Source: Verrucomicrobiota bacterium (lineage in GTDB: Bacteria > Verrucomicrobiota > Verrucomicrobiia > Limisphaerales > J093). From it: 64,000 bases of DNA. A program made the position numbers and the translations under genes. The stretch is from contig JAOSKK010000023.1 in NCBI GenBank assembly GCA_027493615.1, positions 434,001-498,000 of the forward strand, given 5' to 3'. The notes beneath the pieces were generated by a model. The model worked only from the letters and a program-made list of their open reading frames with translations, did not search any database and was not told where the DNA came from. Below are positions 1-10,600 of the stretch, piece by piece (position 1 is the stretch's first letter; the number at the start of each line of letters is the position of its first letter).

Positions 1-483
1 CCCCGCGAACGCGGCCACACCGGTCTCGGCCTCCAGAAGCGTCGCACGCCCCACCTGGCGCGGCGCCGGGTCCAGCACCCGCCGGCCCGTGGCTGGCAAG
101 GCGTCGGCCCCGGCCAGCGTCAGACGCAACGAAACGGGCGAGTCAAGCGTCGCGTCCACCGGCCAGACACTCACCGTGGCCGGACCCAGGCTCCAGGCCA
201 CGGGGCCAGGCCTGAGGGCAAACCAGCCGAGGGCGATGTCGGCGGTGAACTCGACTTCCAGGCTGACTCGGACCCGTTCGAGCACCGGGGTGTCCGGGTG
301 CTCGGTGGGGTTGAATCGCGGCAGGGTCAAGGCCGGCGCCACTTCGCCCGGGCCGAGGTTGAAGGAGGCCGATTCGTAGACGAATTCGGCGGCCAGAAGT
401 CGGGCGCTCAGCAGCAGACCGGAAGCCGCCAGCGGAAACAGGCGGGAGACCGGTCCAGGGAGCAGGCTGGAAGCCTGCACCAC
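1..483 (-). CDS. Secreted protein, C-terminus beyond window edge (choice-of-anchor-like, partial)
   Basis: The frame is open from about 507 to base 1, so the C-terminus is missing and about 160 codons are visible. A hydrophobic leader (LFPLAASGLLLSARLLAA) is followed by EFVYESASFNLGPGEV and a beta-rich stretch (RVRVSLEVEFTADIALGW), which resembles choice-of-anchor E secreted proteins that often end in PEP-CTERM. That family call is inference. Candidate starts are GTG codons at 507, 483 or 480. The last two lie inside a copy of the GCAGGCTGGAAGCCTGC palindrome, so the first residues (VVQASSL) are repeat-encoded. It follows the PEP-CTERM gene on the same strand and may be co-transcribed with it. 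Confidence 0.6.
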   Translation of the reverse strand, partial: MVQASSLLPGPVSRLFPLAASGLLLSARLLAAEFVYESASFNLGPGEVAPALTLPRFNPTEHPDTPVLERVRVSLEVEFTADIALGWFALRPGPVAWSLGPATVSVWPVDATLDSPVSLRLTLAGADALPATGRRVLDPAPRQVGRATLLEAETGVAAFAG

Positions 484-484
484 A
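462..484. repeat. Family I palindrome (GCAGGCTGGAAGCCTGC type)
   Basis: GCAGGCTGGAAGCCTGC followed by ACCACA. The same core recurs at 3231, 22641, 22678, 23236, 27005 and 27493, with degenerate forms near 28650 and 51640. This copy lies across the start of the left-most gene. Confidence 0.75.
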
Positions 485-503
485 ACGGGGCGGGAAACCC
501 GGC

Positions 504-1187
504 TCACGACGTGCGGCGGGGTCGGCAGCCGACGCAGCGCGGCCGGAAAGCGGCAAAGGCCGCCAATCCCAAACCGCTGATCAAGGCGAGCGCCGCCGGT
601 TCCGGTACGGCGCTGACTTCGCCCGCGAGCCGTTCCGCCCGGCCTTCGATGACCCCGATCTTGCCCCCAACGATCTCGGGGCCGGTGACGCTGACCCACG
701 TGACGATGAAGTTCTGCGGGCCGGCGAGGAACGTACCCAACCACGACGCCTCGGCCTTTCCGGCCGTGGACAGGTTCAGGAGCGCCGCGCCGTTGGGGGA
801 CAGGTTCGCGGCCGTGCCGGAGACAGGACCGAGTTCGAGCCAGAGGGGTTCGGCGGTGTCGGGAGGATTCGGAAGCGGATTCAGGTTGCCGGCGGGGTTG
901 GACTCGAGCTTCACGCGTACCGAGGAGTAGGTGACAGTGTAATCGGCCGCGATCGTCCCCGTGTTCCGGATCTCGACCTGGGCGGTGAAGGTGGCGGCGA
1001 GGGTCAGCGTGTGGGTGTGCGCCGGCAAGGACGGGCTCAGGAAAGCGATCGTCGTGGCGCCCACGGCGTCGCCCTCGTTGGTGTCCCAGGCGAGTCCAGT
1101 GGCCGGAAAGGGCACCTGGGCCTGCAGAGCGGGGTGGAGGGTCGCCAGCCCGGTCAGCCAGGCCGTCGTGATCCAGTGGGTCTTCAT
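504..1187 (-). CDS. PEP-CTERM sorted secreted protein
   Basis: A protein of about 227 residues. The N-terminus is a signal peptide (MKTHWITTAWLTGLATLHPA, then LQAQ). The C-terminus carries a PEP-CTERM sorting signal: the tripeptide in VPEPAAL, a hydrophobic helix (ALISGLGLAAFAAF) and a basic tail (RPR). In the known system an exosortase recognises this signal; none is encoded in this window. The middle is beta-rich (VEIRNTGTIAADYTVTY) with no catalytic motif I recognise. The frame extends 27 codons upstream, but the ATG that begins the signal peptide is the better start. No frame break is apparent. The surface role is inferred from the sorting signal. Confidence 0.85.
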   Translation of the reverse strand: MKTHWITTAWLTGLATLHPALQAQVPFPATGLAWDTNEGDAVGATTIAFLSPSLPAHTHTLTLAATFTAQVEIRNTGTIAADYTVTYSSVRVKLESNPAGNLNPLPNPPDTAEPLWLELGPVSGTAANLSPNGAALLNLSTAGKAEASWLGTFLAGPQNFIVTWVSVTGPEIVGGKIGVIEGRAERLAGEVSAVPEPAALALISGLGLAAFAAFRPRCVGCRPRRTS

Positions 1188-1285
1188 GGCGGGAAGGGTG
1201 TAGCGCCAGCGATGGCTGCGGCGCGGGTCCGGTCCGGAGTCGGGCGGCGAGATGTGAATCGAGGTCATGCGTCAGCGAGCGGGGT

Positions 1286-4230
1286 TCAGGGGTTGGGCGA
1301 GGCTGGGACCGGTGGACGGTGGAGCGTCAACGCCGGGTCGCCCAGCAGGCTGTAGATCCAGAGCGGGGTGAGCCGGGGGCCGGTTCGTTCGTATTGGGCA
1401 AAGGACTGCAGCAGCACATCGCCCAGCCGGCCGTGCGAACTTCGCCCCAGAATCGCGGTGAACCGCTGGTTGAACCAGATCGCGTCGGCGTGCTGCGACA
1501 ACCCGGAAGGCGCGAGGGACGCAATGGCGCCCGCGCGGGGATGTCGCACCAGCGCCTCCGCCAGACCCACATACCCGGGGCTCGCGTACTGTCCCACGAC
1601 ACAGGTCATGGCCAGGAACAGCGGTACGCGCGGCGGGTCGAGGAGCGCGGGCTCGAACATGGGAGGGTCGCCCTGGCTGACCTTGAGGAAGCTGCCCGGG
1701 GGTTCCCAGCCGGTCGACGGCGCCATGGCCGACGTAGTTCAGGAAGTCCAGCCCCTGGTTGAGGGCGGTCTGGAGCGCGGACTGCATCGCTGCGAGGTCG
1801 AGGGCAGACGAGTCGCCCGGCCCCGGGTACGGAAGCGGGTGCAAGACCTCCCCGCGATAGCGCGGCTTGAGCAGGAGCGCCAGATCCGCCGCGGCCTGAA
1901 TGAAGTCGCCAGCGGCATCCGGACGGTCCGCCACCAGCAAAGCCTGCTGCGGCCAACCGGCGGGCCTTCGCTCGTAGGCCGCCACCTTCGCCAGCAGAGG
2001 CTCAAGCTCCGCGGCGTGGTGGACGGGCAGGCGACCGATGGCGACGCGCGGGACGCCGTCGTCGAAGATGTCCCCGAGCTGGCTGTCGGAGACGAACAGG
2101 CCGTAAGGGGTGGGGAAGCAACAGGGTGGGACGAGGTTCTCGCCGTACCCGCGGAGGTTCCGGTAGTCGATCGTGCCATCACCCACCAGGAGCGCGTACC
2201 GCGGTTTGAAGGCCCACTGTTCGTGGGCCCGGCGGAGAAACGACCGGATGGCAAGCGGCGTGACGAGGCCGTCACTGAACTCGTCGTAGATCGCCTCCAG
2301 CCGGACGACCTGGCTGCGCAGCGGCGCGGTCAGGAGGCCCGCGGGGTAATCCCGGTAAGCCGCCCACGCCGCCGCCGCGTCGGCGAACGCGTCCGGCGCG
2401 ATGACCACGTAGCTGGCCCGCGTGGCCGGATCAGACAAGGACGGTGGCGGGACCAGCCGCAGCGACCCGGGAGAGAGGCCCAGACTGGAGAGAGCCTCCG
2501 CCTGCACCGCCACGTAGCGGGCCGTCGAGGTGTCGGCGGCGCGAAAGCTCGCCTGCCAGGTGTCCGGGGGGCGTCCTGCCGAAGGTCGCGCTCGACGCGG
2601 ACACCGTCCACGAACCGGATCCGCCGCGGGTCGGTCACTTCAAAGACGAGAACTGCCGGTGGCGCGGACCCGCGGAACCCGGTCACCGTCATGAACTCCC
2701 CGCCCGCGGCATCACCCTCGAACACGCCCACCCGGGCGACGCAGTGGCGGGGGTACCGGACACGAAAACCGTCGCCGTAGACTTGGTCCGCTGTCACACC
2801 GGCCGGGACGGCGGACGCCAGTTCGGCGACCACGGCGAGCGTGTTGCGGCCTTCACCGGCGGCGAAGTCCTTGAGGACGGTTGACGCAAACCCGAACGCG
2901 AAGGTGGCGGAGCGACGGCCCACCCACTCGCCGGTGCCGAGCTCGATGCCGTTGAGGTTCACACGAACGCGATGGGGCAGGTCGCTGCCGCCGAAGAGAC
3001 GCACCTCGAGGACGGCGTCGCGTTCGGGGGTACGGGCCGGGTGGTCCAGTTCGAAGTTCACCAGCCAACGACGCGACAACGAGCTGGCGGTGTTCATCCC
3101 CTGCCACATCCAGAAGTCCTGCTCGGGATCATTCACCAGCGAAGGGATGGCGATCTGGTCGACTTCCTGATCCCAAACGGCCGTGGAGATGCTCGGCGGA
3201 GTGGGCTGCGTCACGTCCACTGACCAGAGCGCAGGCGGGAAACCTGCACCACAGGGTTCATGCGAGACCGGCGCGCTGGGGACGGACCGCTCGCCCTCGA
3301 CGGGAACGAGCGGGTTCGAGCCGGCACCGAGGAAGTAGGTATTCTCGGCGGTGTAGTTGTTGCGGTGGGCTTCGGCGAAGAAAAAGAAGCCAGGCTCGCT
3401 GGGGCCCGACGCACTCCGACCTTGACCCGGCACATAAGCCACGGCCTGCCCGCGGTTCGAGAGGCTGACCTGACCGGTCTCGAGCCATTCCTGTACGACT
3501 CCGACGGGCTGGTTCAGGAGGGCTGCGACCTGGGCGGCGCTGACAAAGCGAAGTCCGGCGGTCGAAGTGGTGAGCTTCAGGCGGACCAGGCTGCGGGGGA
3601 GATCGACCGGCAAGGCGAGGCCCGCCAGGGTCGCGCGCGCGGGCGCCGCCGGGGCCACGCGGCGCCGAGGCGCTTCGCGCCCTTCGCTGCCTTGGTTCGT
3701 TGGCAAGACGGTTTCCTGCCGGGCGGTCGCGGTCAGCGACTCCGAGGCCAGACAGAGGGTCCGGCCGGTCGACAGGAAGGCCTCGAGCCGATAGCGCTGC
3801 GGAGCCGCGCAGCGGGCAGGGTGTCGTCCCGCACGTGGTAGCGTCCGCCTGGCATCGCCTGCACCGCGAGTACCGGTTCGAGGTTCACCGGCACCCAGCG
3901 ATCTTCGACCTGGCGCAGGAGGTCGTAGCTGATGACACCCCATTCCCAGACCGTTTCCCAGCGCACGAGCACCCGGCCGCGGTCCTCGGCAGCCTCAAGG
4001 TGGGACAGAACCACCGGTTGAGGTGCGGGCAAGGAGCCGGGTTCGGGTCCAAAGCCCGAGGGGTTGACGGGGGTGGTCAAGGCGGACAGCAGCGGCAGGC
4101 TTGGCAGGGCACTCCAGACGCTGCGCGACCTCGCCTGCGGTGGGCGGATGCGGGCACCCGTTCCCTTTCGCGTGGTTCGCGTGGTTCGCGGTGGCGCATC
4201 GTCCTGTGGGGCGGTTCGTTCGGCGTTCAC
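1286..4230 (-). CDS. C25 (gingipain-type) cysteine peptidase family protein, frame-broken
   Basis: The C-terminal half matches peptidase family C25: ALLVGDGTIDYRN, the catalytic-His segment LNYVGHGAVDRLG, the catalytic-Cys segment LAMTCVVGQYASPGY and the terminal IYSLLGDPALTL. The N-terminal half holds an Fn3-like segment (LVRWETVWEWGVISYDLLR) and beta-rich linkers, as in other large C25 proteins. The frame is broken near 3805, at G6 2566-2571 and at CCC 1705-1707; adding one base at each of the last two restores the motifs, so I treat it as one gene. The start is uncertain: the open frame runs back into the 150-bp tandem array and no clear signal peptide is visible. A family I palindrome encodes PCGAGFPPALWS inside it. 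Confidence 0.75.
3231..3255. repeat. Family I palindrome inside the C25 peptidase gene
   Basis: GCAGGCGGGAAACCTGC then ACCACAGGG, a slightly degenerate copy. It is read through in frame as PCGAGFPPALWS between two beta-rich linkers of the peptidase, so it seems tolerated in a non-conserved stretch. Confidence 0.65.
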
Positions 4231-4670
4231 GGCACGAAAAAGCGGCGCTCAAGCGCATCGCACTCCAGACGCTACGCGACCTCGCCTGCGGTGGGCGGAT
4301 GCGGGCACCCGTTCCCGTTCGCGTGGTTCGCGTGGTTCGCGGTGGCGCATCGTCCTGTGGGGCGGTTCGTTCGGCGTTCACGGCACGAAAAGCGGCGCTC
4401 AAGCGCATCGCACTCCAGACGCTACGCGACCTCGCATGCGGTGGGCGGATGCGGGCACCCGTTCCCGTTCGCGTGGTTCGCGTGGTTCGCGGTGGCTCAT
4501 CGTCCTGTGGTGCGGTTAGTTCGGCGTTCACGGCACGAAAAGCGGCGCTCAAGCGCATCGCACTCCAGACGCTGCGCGACCTCGCATGCGGTGGGCGGAT
4601 GCGGGCACCCGTTCCCGTTCGCGTGGTTCGCGTGGTTCGCGGTGGCTCATCGCCCTGTGGTGCGGTTAGT
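4109..4670. repeat. 150-bp tandem repeat array, about 3.7 units
   Basis: Copies of GCACTCCAGACGCT begin at 4109, 4260, 4410 and 4560, giving a period of 150-151 bp. Units differ by few bases (for example GCCTGCGG versus GCATGCGG). Each unit carries the family III motif (AAAGCGGCGCTCAAGCGC followed by CACTCCAGACGCT) and the doublet CGTGGTTCGCGTGGTTCGCG. The array separates the stop of the giant SdrD_B gene from the peptidase gene; the TAA of the former lies in the last unit. The array is open in several frames on both strands, but the translations are low-complexity and I do not call them genes. Confidence 0.9.
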
Positions 4671-7600
4671 CGAGTCCGAGACGGAAGAAGCGGGCCGCCT
4701 CGAAGCCGGGCGCACCGAGGTTCACCCTGCCCCGTCCCCGCGGGTCCAGGGTCAGCGTCTGAATCGGGACCCAAGGCCCGTTGACGGCCGTCGCCGTCTC
4801 GACGCGGACGGTCGCCGAGGGCACCCCGCTGACGGCGAGTCGCCAACCCGCGGGCGTGAGAACAAGCGCGGCGGTCAACCGCACTGACGCCGCTGTCTCT
4901 GCCAGCACCTGTCGGCGCCCGTTCAACTCCACCTCGACCAACCGGTAGCGGAGCTCGGGATGCTCCGGTGCGGCGGTGTCCGTGTATCGATACGACTGTG
5001 GCAGGCGGTTCTGGCCGGTGGCGGGGACGAGCTCCGTTCCGACCCGTTCCCACGCATACCCCGTCGTGGATCGCTCGACGTAGAATCCCAGGGTCTCGAT
5101 CTCAACCAGCGTGTCCCAACTCAGGACCACGGTGCCAGCCCCCCATGTGGCTTCGAAACGGGCCAACAGGGCGGCCGTGGGTGGCGCGGGTTCATCGAGG
5201 AAGTTCTGCCCGGTTCGATCCGATCCGGCGAGGGTCACGGCAATGACATTGGTGCCGTTGGCGGGACCATCGATGTCGGTGACGCTGACGTAACCGGTCG
5301 GGTCGGTCTCGACAACCAGGTAATCGCCCTCGGGCAGGCCGCTGAACGCATACTCGCCCGCGGTGTCGGTGAGCGTGCTGCCGAGGAGCTCCTCGGGATC
5401 GGGGACCCCGTCGCGGTCAAGGTCGCGGTAGAGGCTGACGCTGACGCCAGCGAGCGGCAGATCCCCGGCGGAGAAGGCCGAGTCGTTGTCCGCGTCGGTG
5501 TACACGCCGCCGCGGATCGCGGCGAGCGGGGCGCCGTCGTTGAGGAGGAAATCGCGGGTTTCGACGTCGGCGTTGAGCACGGCGACCGCGATGAGCGTGG
5601 CGCCGTTGCCCAGGGCCATCGGCGTCGGTGAGCCCTTCCGCACCATCCGGCGGCAGGGTCACGACGAGGTAGTGGCCGTTGGGGAGGGAATCGAAGGCGT
5701 ACTGGCCCGCGAGATCAGTGGTCGTGGTGGCCATCCATTCGTCCGGGTCAGCCTCCCCGTCGCCGTCGAGGTCGAGGTAGAGGCGGACCTCCACGCCCGC
5801 CAATGGGGTGTCGCCCGGGCCGCTGGTGAAGTCACCGTCGCCGTTCGTGTCGGCATACACGGTGCCGGTGAGGCGATTGGCGCGGCCGACGGCGAAGCGG
5901 TAATCCTCGACCTCCCCGTCCACGGCCTGCCCGACGCTGGCCACGGCGGGGATGACCGGTGACACGGCGAACAGCCGGAAACGGGCGTAGAGTTCGGGGG
6001 CCGGTGATTCCCGGGTGAAGGTGCCGACGGGAACCGGGAAGGTGTACGTGGCGGTGCCGGTCGTGACGGCTTGATTGATGACCATCTCGCTGGTCCCGAG
6101 GAAGCTGCCGTTCCGGTCGAAGTCGATCCAGCCAACGAGCCAGCCGGTGCCATGAACGGTGACGTCGAGGCGACCCCCGTTGGGGCCAGTCAGCCACGCG
6201 CTGGCATCGACCGCCTGGACGCCGTCCTCGTCGTCGCTCGAGGCCCCGTCGTCGCCGTCCGCTTGGGCACTGGGTTGCCCGTTGGACTCGGCATCGGGCG
6301 GGATGTGGCCCAGGTAACGGGTGACGCCACCGTCCGGGAAACGATGGCGGGCGCCGTCGCGGGTGTATGTGGTGCCGTAGGTGTCGGGGAGGTCGCCGAA
6401 GTCGAAGTCGGCCTCGAGTTGGAAGGCGAAGTCCACGCCGCCGACACTCGCGGCGAGCACAACGGTCTGCGCCACCGACGTCCCGTAGTCCTGGATGGCT
6501 GTGGCGGGCGTGTCGCCCAACGCGGTGGTCAGCCGGGCTTCGTCCAGCGGCGCCGACGTCGTACCCAGCACCACCTGATAGGTGCCGGGGGGCAGGCCCG
6601 CAAAGAGGTAGCTGCCGTCCGACCCGGTTTGAACCGCGCCGAGGAGCCTGCCGGCGCCGTACAGGTAAACGAGGTAACCGCTCAAGCCGGCCTCGCCCGC
6701 GGCCCCCGTGCACACGCCGTCGTTGGCGGGGTCGTCATCCAGGCACACCATCCCGGCGAGGCTGAGCGCGGCGTTGTATTTGTATCCGAAATCCACGTCC
6801 AGATCGCAGCCGCTACAGGGAGCGCCACCCAAGCTCGTGACGACACCGCCCGCCAGGGTGACCGAGGCGACGCCTGTCGGCGTGAGGATCCCGCCGTTGG
6901 GATCGTAACTCGGGGCCAGGGCCGGGGGCAGGCTGGACGGGTCGACCACGACGCGATGGGTGCCATCGGGCAGGTTGTAGAAGAGGTATTGACCGTCGAG
7001 ATCGGTGTAGACCCAGCGCTCGCCCTCCCCGGCATCCCAGAGCCCGTCGGCGTCGGCATCGGTCCAGTCCAACAGTCCGTCGTGGTTCGCATCCACGAAC
7101 ACGCGGACGTTTGCCAACCCCGTTTCGAACGGACCCTGGATGCCGTCCTGATCGAGGTCGAGCCAGACGAAGTCACCCAACACGCCTCCGGGCACGAAGC
7201 CGAAGTCGGCGCCGCTGAAGAACGCGCCATAGCCCAGGCGCGTGTAGGTGAACCGGGCGTCGCAGACGCTGTCCGGCGGATCGGTCGTGGGGCTCAACGC
7301 CTGACACGGGACACCGTCCGCATCCGGATCCGCCGAGAGGAACCGCCCGGCCAACGGTCCGGTGGCGGTCTCGACCCGGACCTGGTAAGGCATGGCGGGC
7401 AGTTGATCAAAGCGATAGCTTCCGGCGAGCGTCCCCCGGTGCCGTCAGCTGTCACGGTGGTGGCCACGAGTTCATCGAAAACGCCCGAACCCGACACCGA
7501 TTCGCGGTAGAGGCGGACCGTGACGCCGCCGATCCCGGTCTCATTGAAATCCTGCTGCCCGTTCCGGTTGGCGTCGTAGAAGATGAAGTCGCCCAGCGCG

Positions 7601-10600
7601 GCCAGGGCGCCAAAACCGACATCCGCACCAAGGAAGCTGGCGCCGCTCGCGAGGGAGACGACGAAGCGGGTGGCGGTCGTGGGCTGATAGGGGTTGCCGA
7701 AGAGGTCCCGGGGCAACTGCGCGTCGCTGGTGTCGACCGCGACCGTGTAGGTGCCATCCGGGAGGTCGGCGAACCGGTACCTGCCCTGGCTGTCGGTGAC
7801 CGTGGCGAACGCGGCGGTGCCCGCGTTGCAGACCGGCACATTGCCGAGACACAGCCACGCCGTGATACCCGCCATGCCCGTCTCGGTGGGGCCGCTCTGC
7901 AGGCCATCGCCGTTGAGGTCACGCCAGATGGTGTCACCGATGACGCCGCGGGCCGGGGGGTGGTAGCCGAAATCGATGTCGCGATTCGAGTTGGTGCCGT
8001 TGACGGTGACGGCGTTGCTGCGGTCGTTGCAGGCGACACAGACATTGGGTTCGTCCGGGTCCGCGGTCTGGGCGTAGCCGGCCGGGAGCGTGGTGTCGTC
8101 GAGGACGACGAAGTAGGTGCCGGCGGCGAGGCCGGTGAAGAGGTAGGCGCCCTGGGCGTCGGTGACTTGCTCTGCGAGCAGGATGTCCACGCCCGGGTCG
8201 TAGGTCCGGTTGCCGTTGAAGTCGGCGAGCAGCCACAGGCGCACGCCGGGAAGGCCGGTTTCGCCGGAATCCTGACTCCCGTTGCCGTTCGCGTCGCGGT
8301 ACACCGTGTCGCCGATGGTCGAGATGCCGGCGGTGAAGTACCCGAAGTTGTAGGGGCCGTTGATGGTGCTGGCGACGAGCGTGGGGGTGACGTAGCGGTG
8401 ATCACAACTGGTGCAGGTCTGGCCGGGCTGGTTGGGATCCCCGGTGGGGCGCGTACCCGCCGGCAGGGTGGCGGTGTGGACGACGAGGCTGTAGCTCTGG
8501 CCGGCCGTCAGGCTGGTGAACTGGTAACGGCCGTCGGCGTTGGTGACCGAGGTGGGTTCACCCCCGTCGCAGACGCCGTTGTTGTTCGTGTCGCGGCAGA
8601 CGGTCACGCCGGCCAAGGGCAGTTCGGTCCCGTCAAAGACGCCGTCGCCATCGAGGTCATGCCAGACATAGCCGTAGACGGAGGGGGCGGCGGGGACGGT
8701 GTAACCGAAGTTGATGTGTAGTTGTAGGAGCTGGCGGTGTAAGGGGAGTACGTGCCGTAGCTGTCGGTGCCGATGACCAGGTTGAGCAGACCGTCGTCCC
8801 AGTAGTGGTTGCAGGCCGCCTGGCTGCCCCCCCCGCCGCCGCACGTGCCACCGTTGCCATTGCCCGCGCCGCCCCGGGCCGGATTGGGATCGTCATCCGG
8901 GTCGCCGGTCGGCGTCAGGGTTGCGACGTGGTTGGTGCTCACGACCCGCACGGAGTAGCGCGACCCCGGCGCCAGGCCGATGAACTGGTAGAAACCGTTG
9001 GCGTCGGTGACGGTGGTGCCAACGCTCACGATTTCGGTGCATTCCGTCCCCTGGCTGTTGTACTCCGCGCACTGGATCAGCTCGACGGTGGCACCGGCAA
9101 GCCGCGGTTCGCCCGTCTCATAACCCGGGCCGTAGGGCGAGGCGGCGGGTTGCCAGCCATCCCCGTCGGTATCCACCCAGACGGTGCCGGAGATCGAGCC
9201 CGCTGGACTGGCGGTGACGATGGCATCGTCCACCGGATGGTTGGCGGGGCGACCATCGACAAAGGTGGCATGGGTGACCTCCGCCAGGTTCACCAGGGTC
9301 TGGACCCTATCGGTTTCGAAAGTACGGACGCGGAAGCGGACGGTGATACGTTCATAGGCGCCGGGATGGATGGGCCCGAGGTTCTCCCAGAGGACGACCC
9401 CGGTCGCTGGGTTCACAGACGTGGGGACGATGGACGCGGAGAGGAACTCGAGTTGGGCAGGGTTGTATGTGTCCCGCAGCGTGACGGGGTAGACGCTCGA
9501 GAGCGGATCATGAGTCCCCTCGGGCGGCTCGCCGCAGTCCGTGAGGACCCTCACGCCGATGGCATCGACGCTGAAGCTCCCGCCGTCGGCGTTCTTCTGT
9601 TTGGCCGTGTTGACGTAGACCTTGTAGGCGCCGGAACCGAACTTGGTCCAATCCCAGGCGGTGGCGCTGGTAACATCCCAGGCGTAATCGGTCAGGGACG
9701 TGGCCAGGGCGTTGAAGACGGCGGGAGGGAAATTCCTCACACCGCGGACGACCGCTCCGTCGAGGAACCGCATGACCATCGCGTCGTCCGTCAAGGTCCC
9801 GCTCCGGTGGGCCCGGTACACGACGTCGACCCCGAGGATGGTTTCGTGGACGGGGAGTGGGACGCCGAAGTTGAAGCCCTGTACTTGCAGGTCCCGTGCG
9901 TTCCCGAAGGTTCCCGGTGGCCACCTTCGTGTCGGCCAGGCCGAGAGCGTTGGTGGCGATGGCGAACTGCTTGGCCACAGGGCCCAAGGCGGTGGCCCAA
10001 CCGGTGTAAGCGCAGGTGGGCCCGCTGACAACGGCGGAACCGGTGGCGGGCCGCAAGCGGTTGAGGAGGTCAATCTTGAACTTGACCTCCTGGCCCTCAA
10101 GGACGGCGGCCGAGCCCACGACGGCCTTGTCCAGGCCCAAGGCGGGGAGCAGGCCGAAGTCGGCCCCCAGGTCGTTCGCAGCCGTGACATTGGTCGCCCG
10201 CTGAGTCGGCGTCGTCGGTCCGTAAGTGGCGGGAAAGGTGGCTGGGTCGGCGGCCACGATGAACCTGGCGGCCGGCAGATGGCTGAAGAGGTAGCGGCCG
10301 TTGGCGTCGGTGGATGTGGCTTCAATCAACAGGTCTTCCGGGTCCAGGATCCCATCACCGTCGACGTCCCAGTAGAGCTTCACGAGCACCCCGGCGAGGC
10401 CCGGTTCGGTGCCGTTCTGCACGCCGTCGCCCAGGATTCCCCCGGCCCCGCTGTCGTGGAAGACGGTATCGCCGATGGACCGCACGCCGTTCACCAAGAC
10501 CGCTGCGGTGGCCTCAGTGAACGGCAAGCCCGCCCCGATCCGGAGGTGGGCTGTGTTCGGAACCGTGACGCCGACGTAGGTTCCAGGGACGACCACCTGG

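Noticed and set aside
4109..4670. Possible CRISPR array
   Set aside because: Units are contiguous 150-bp tandem repeats with no unique spacers and no cas genes nearby.
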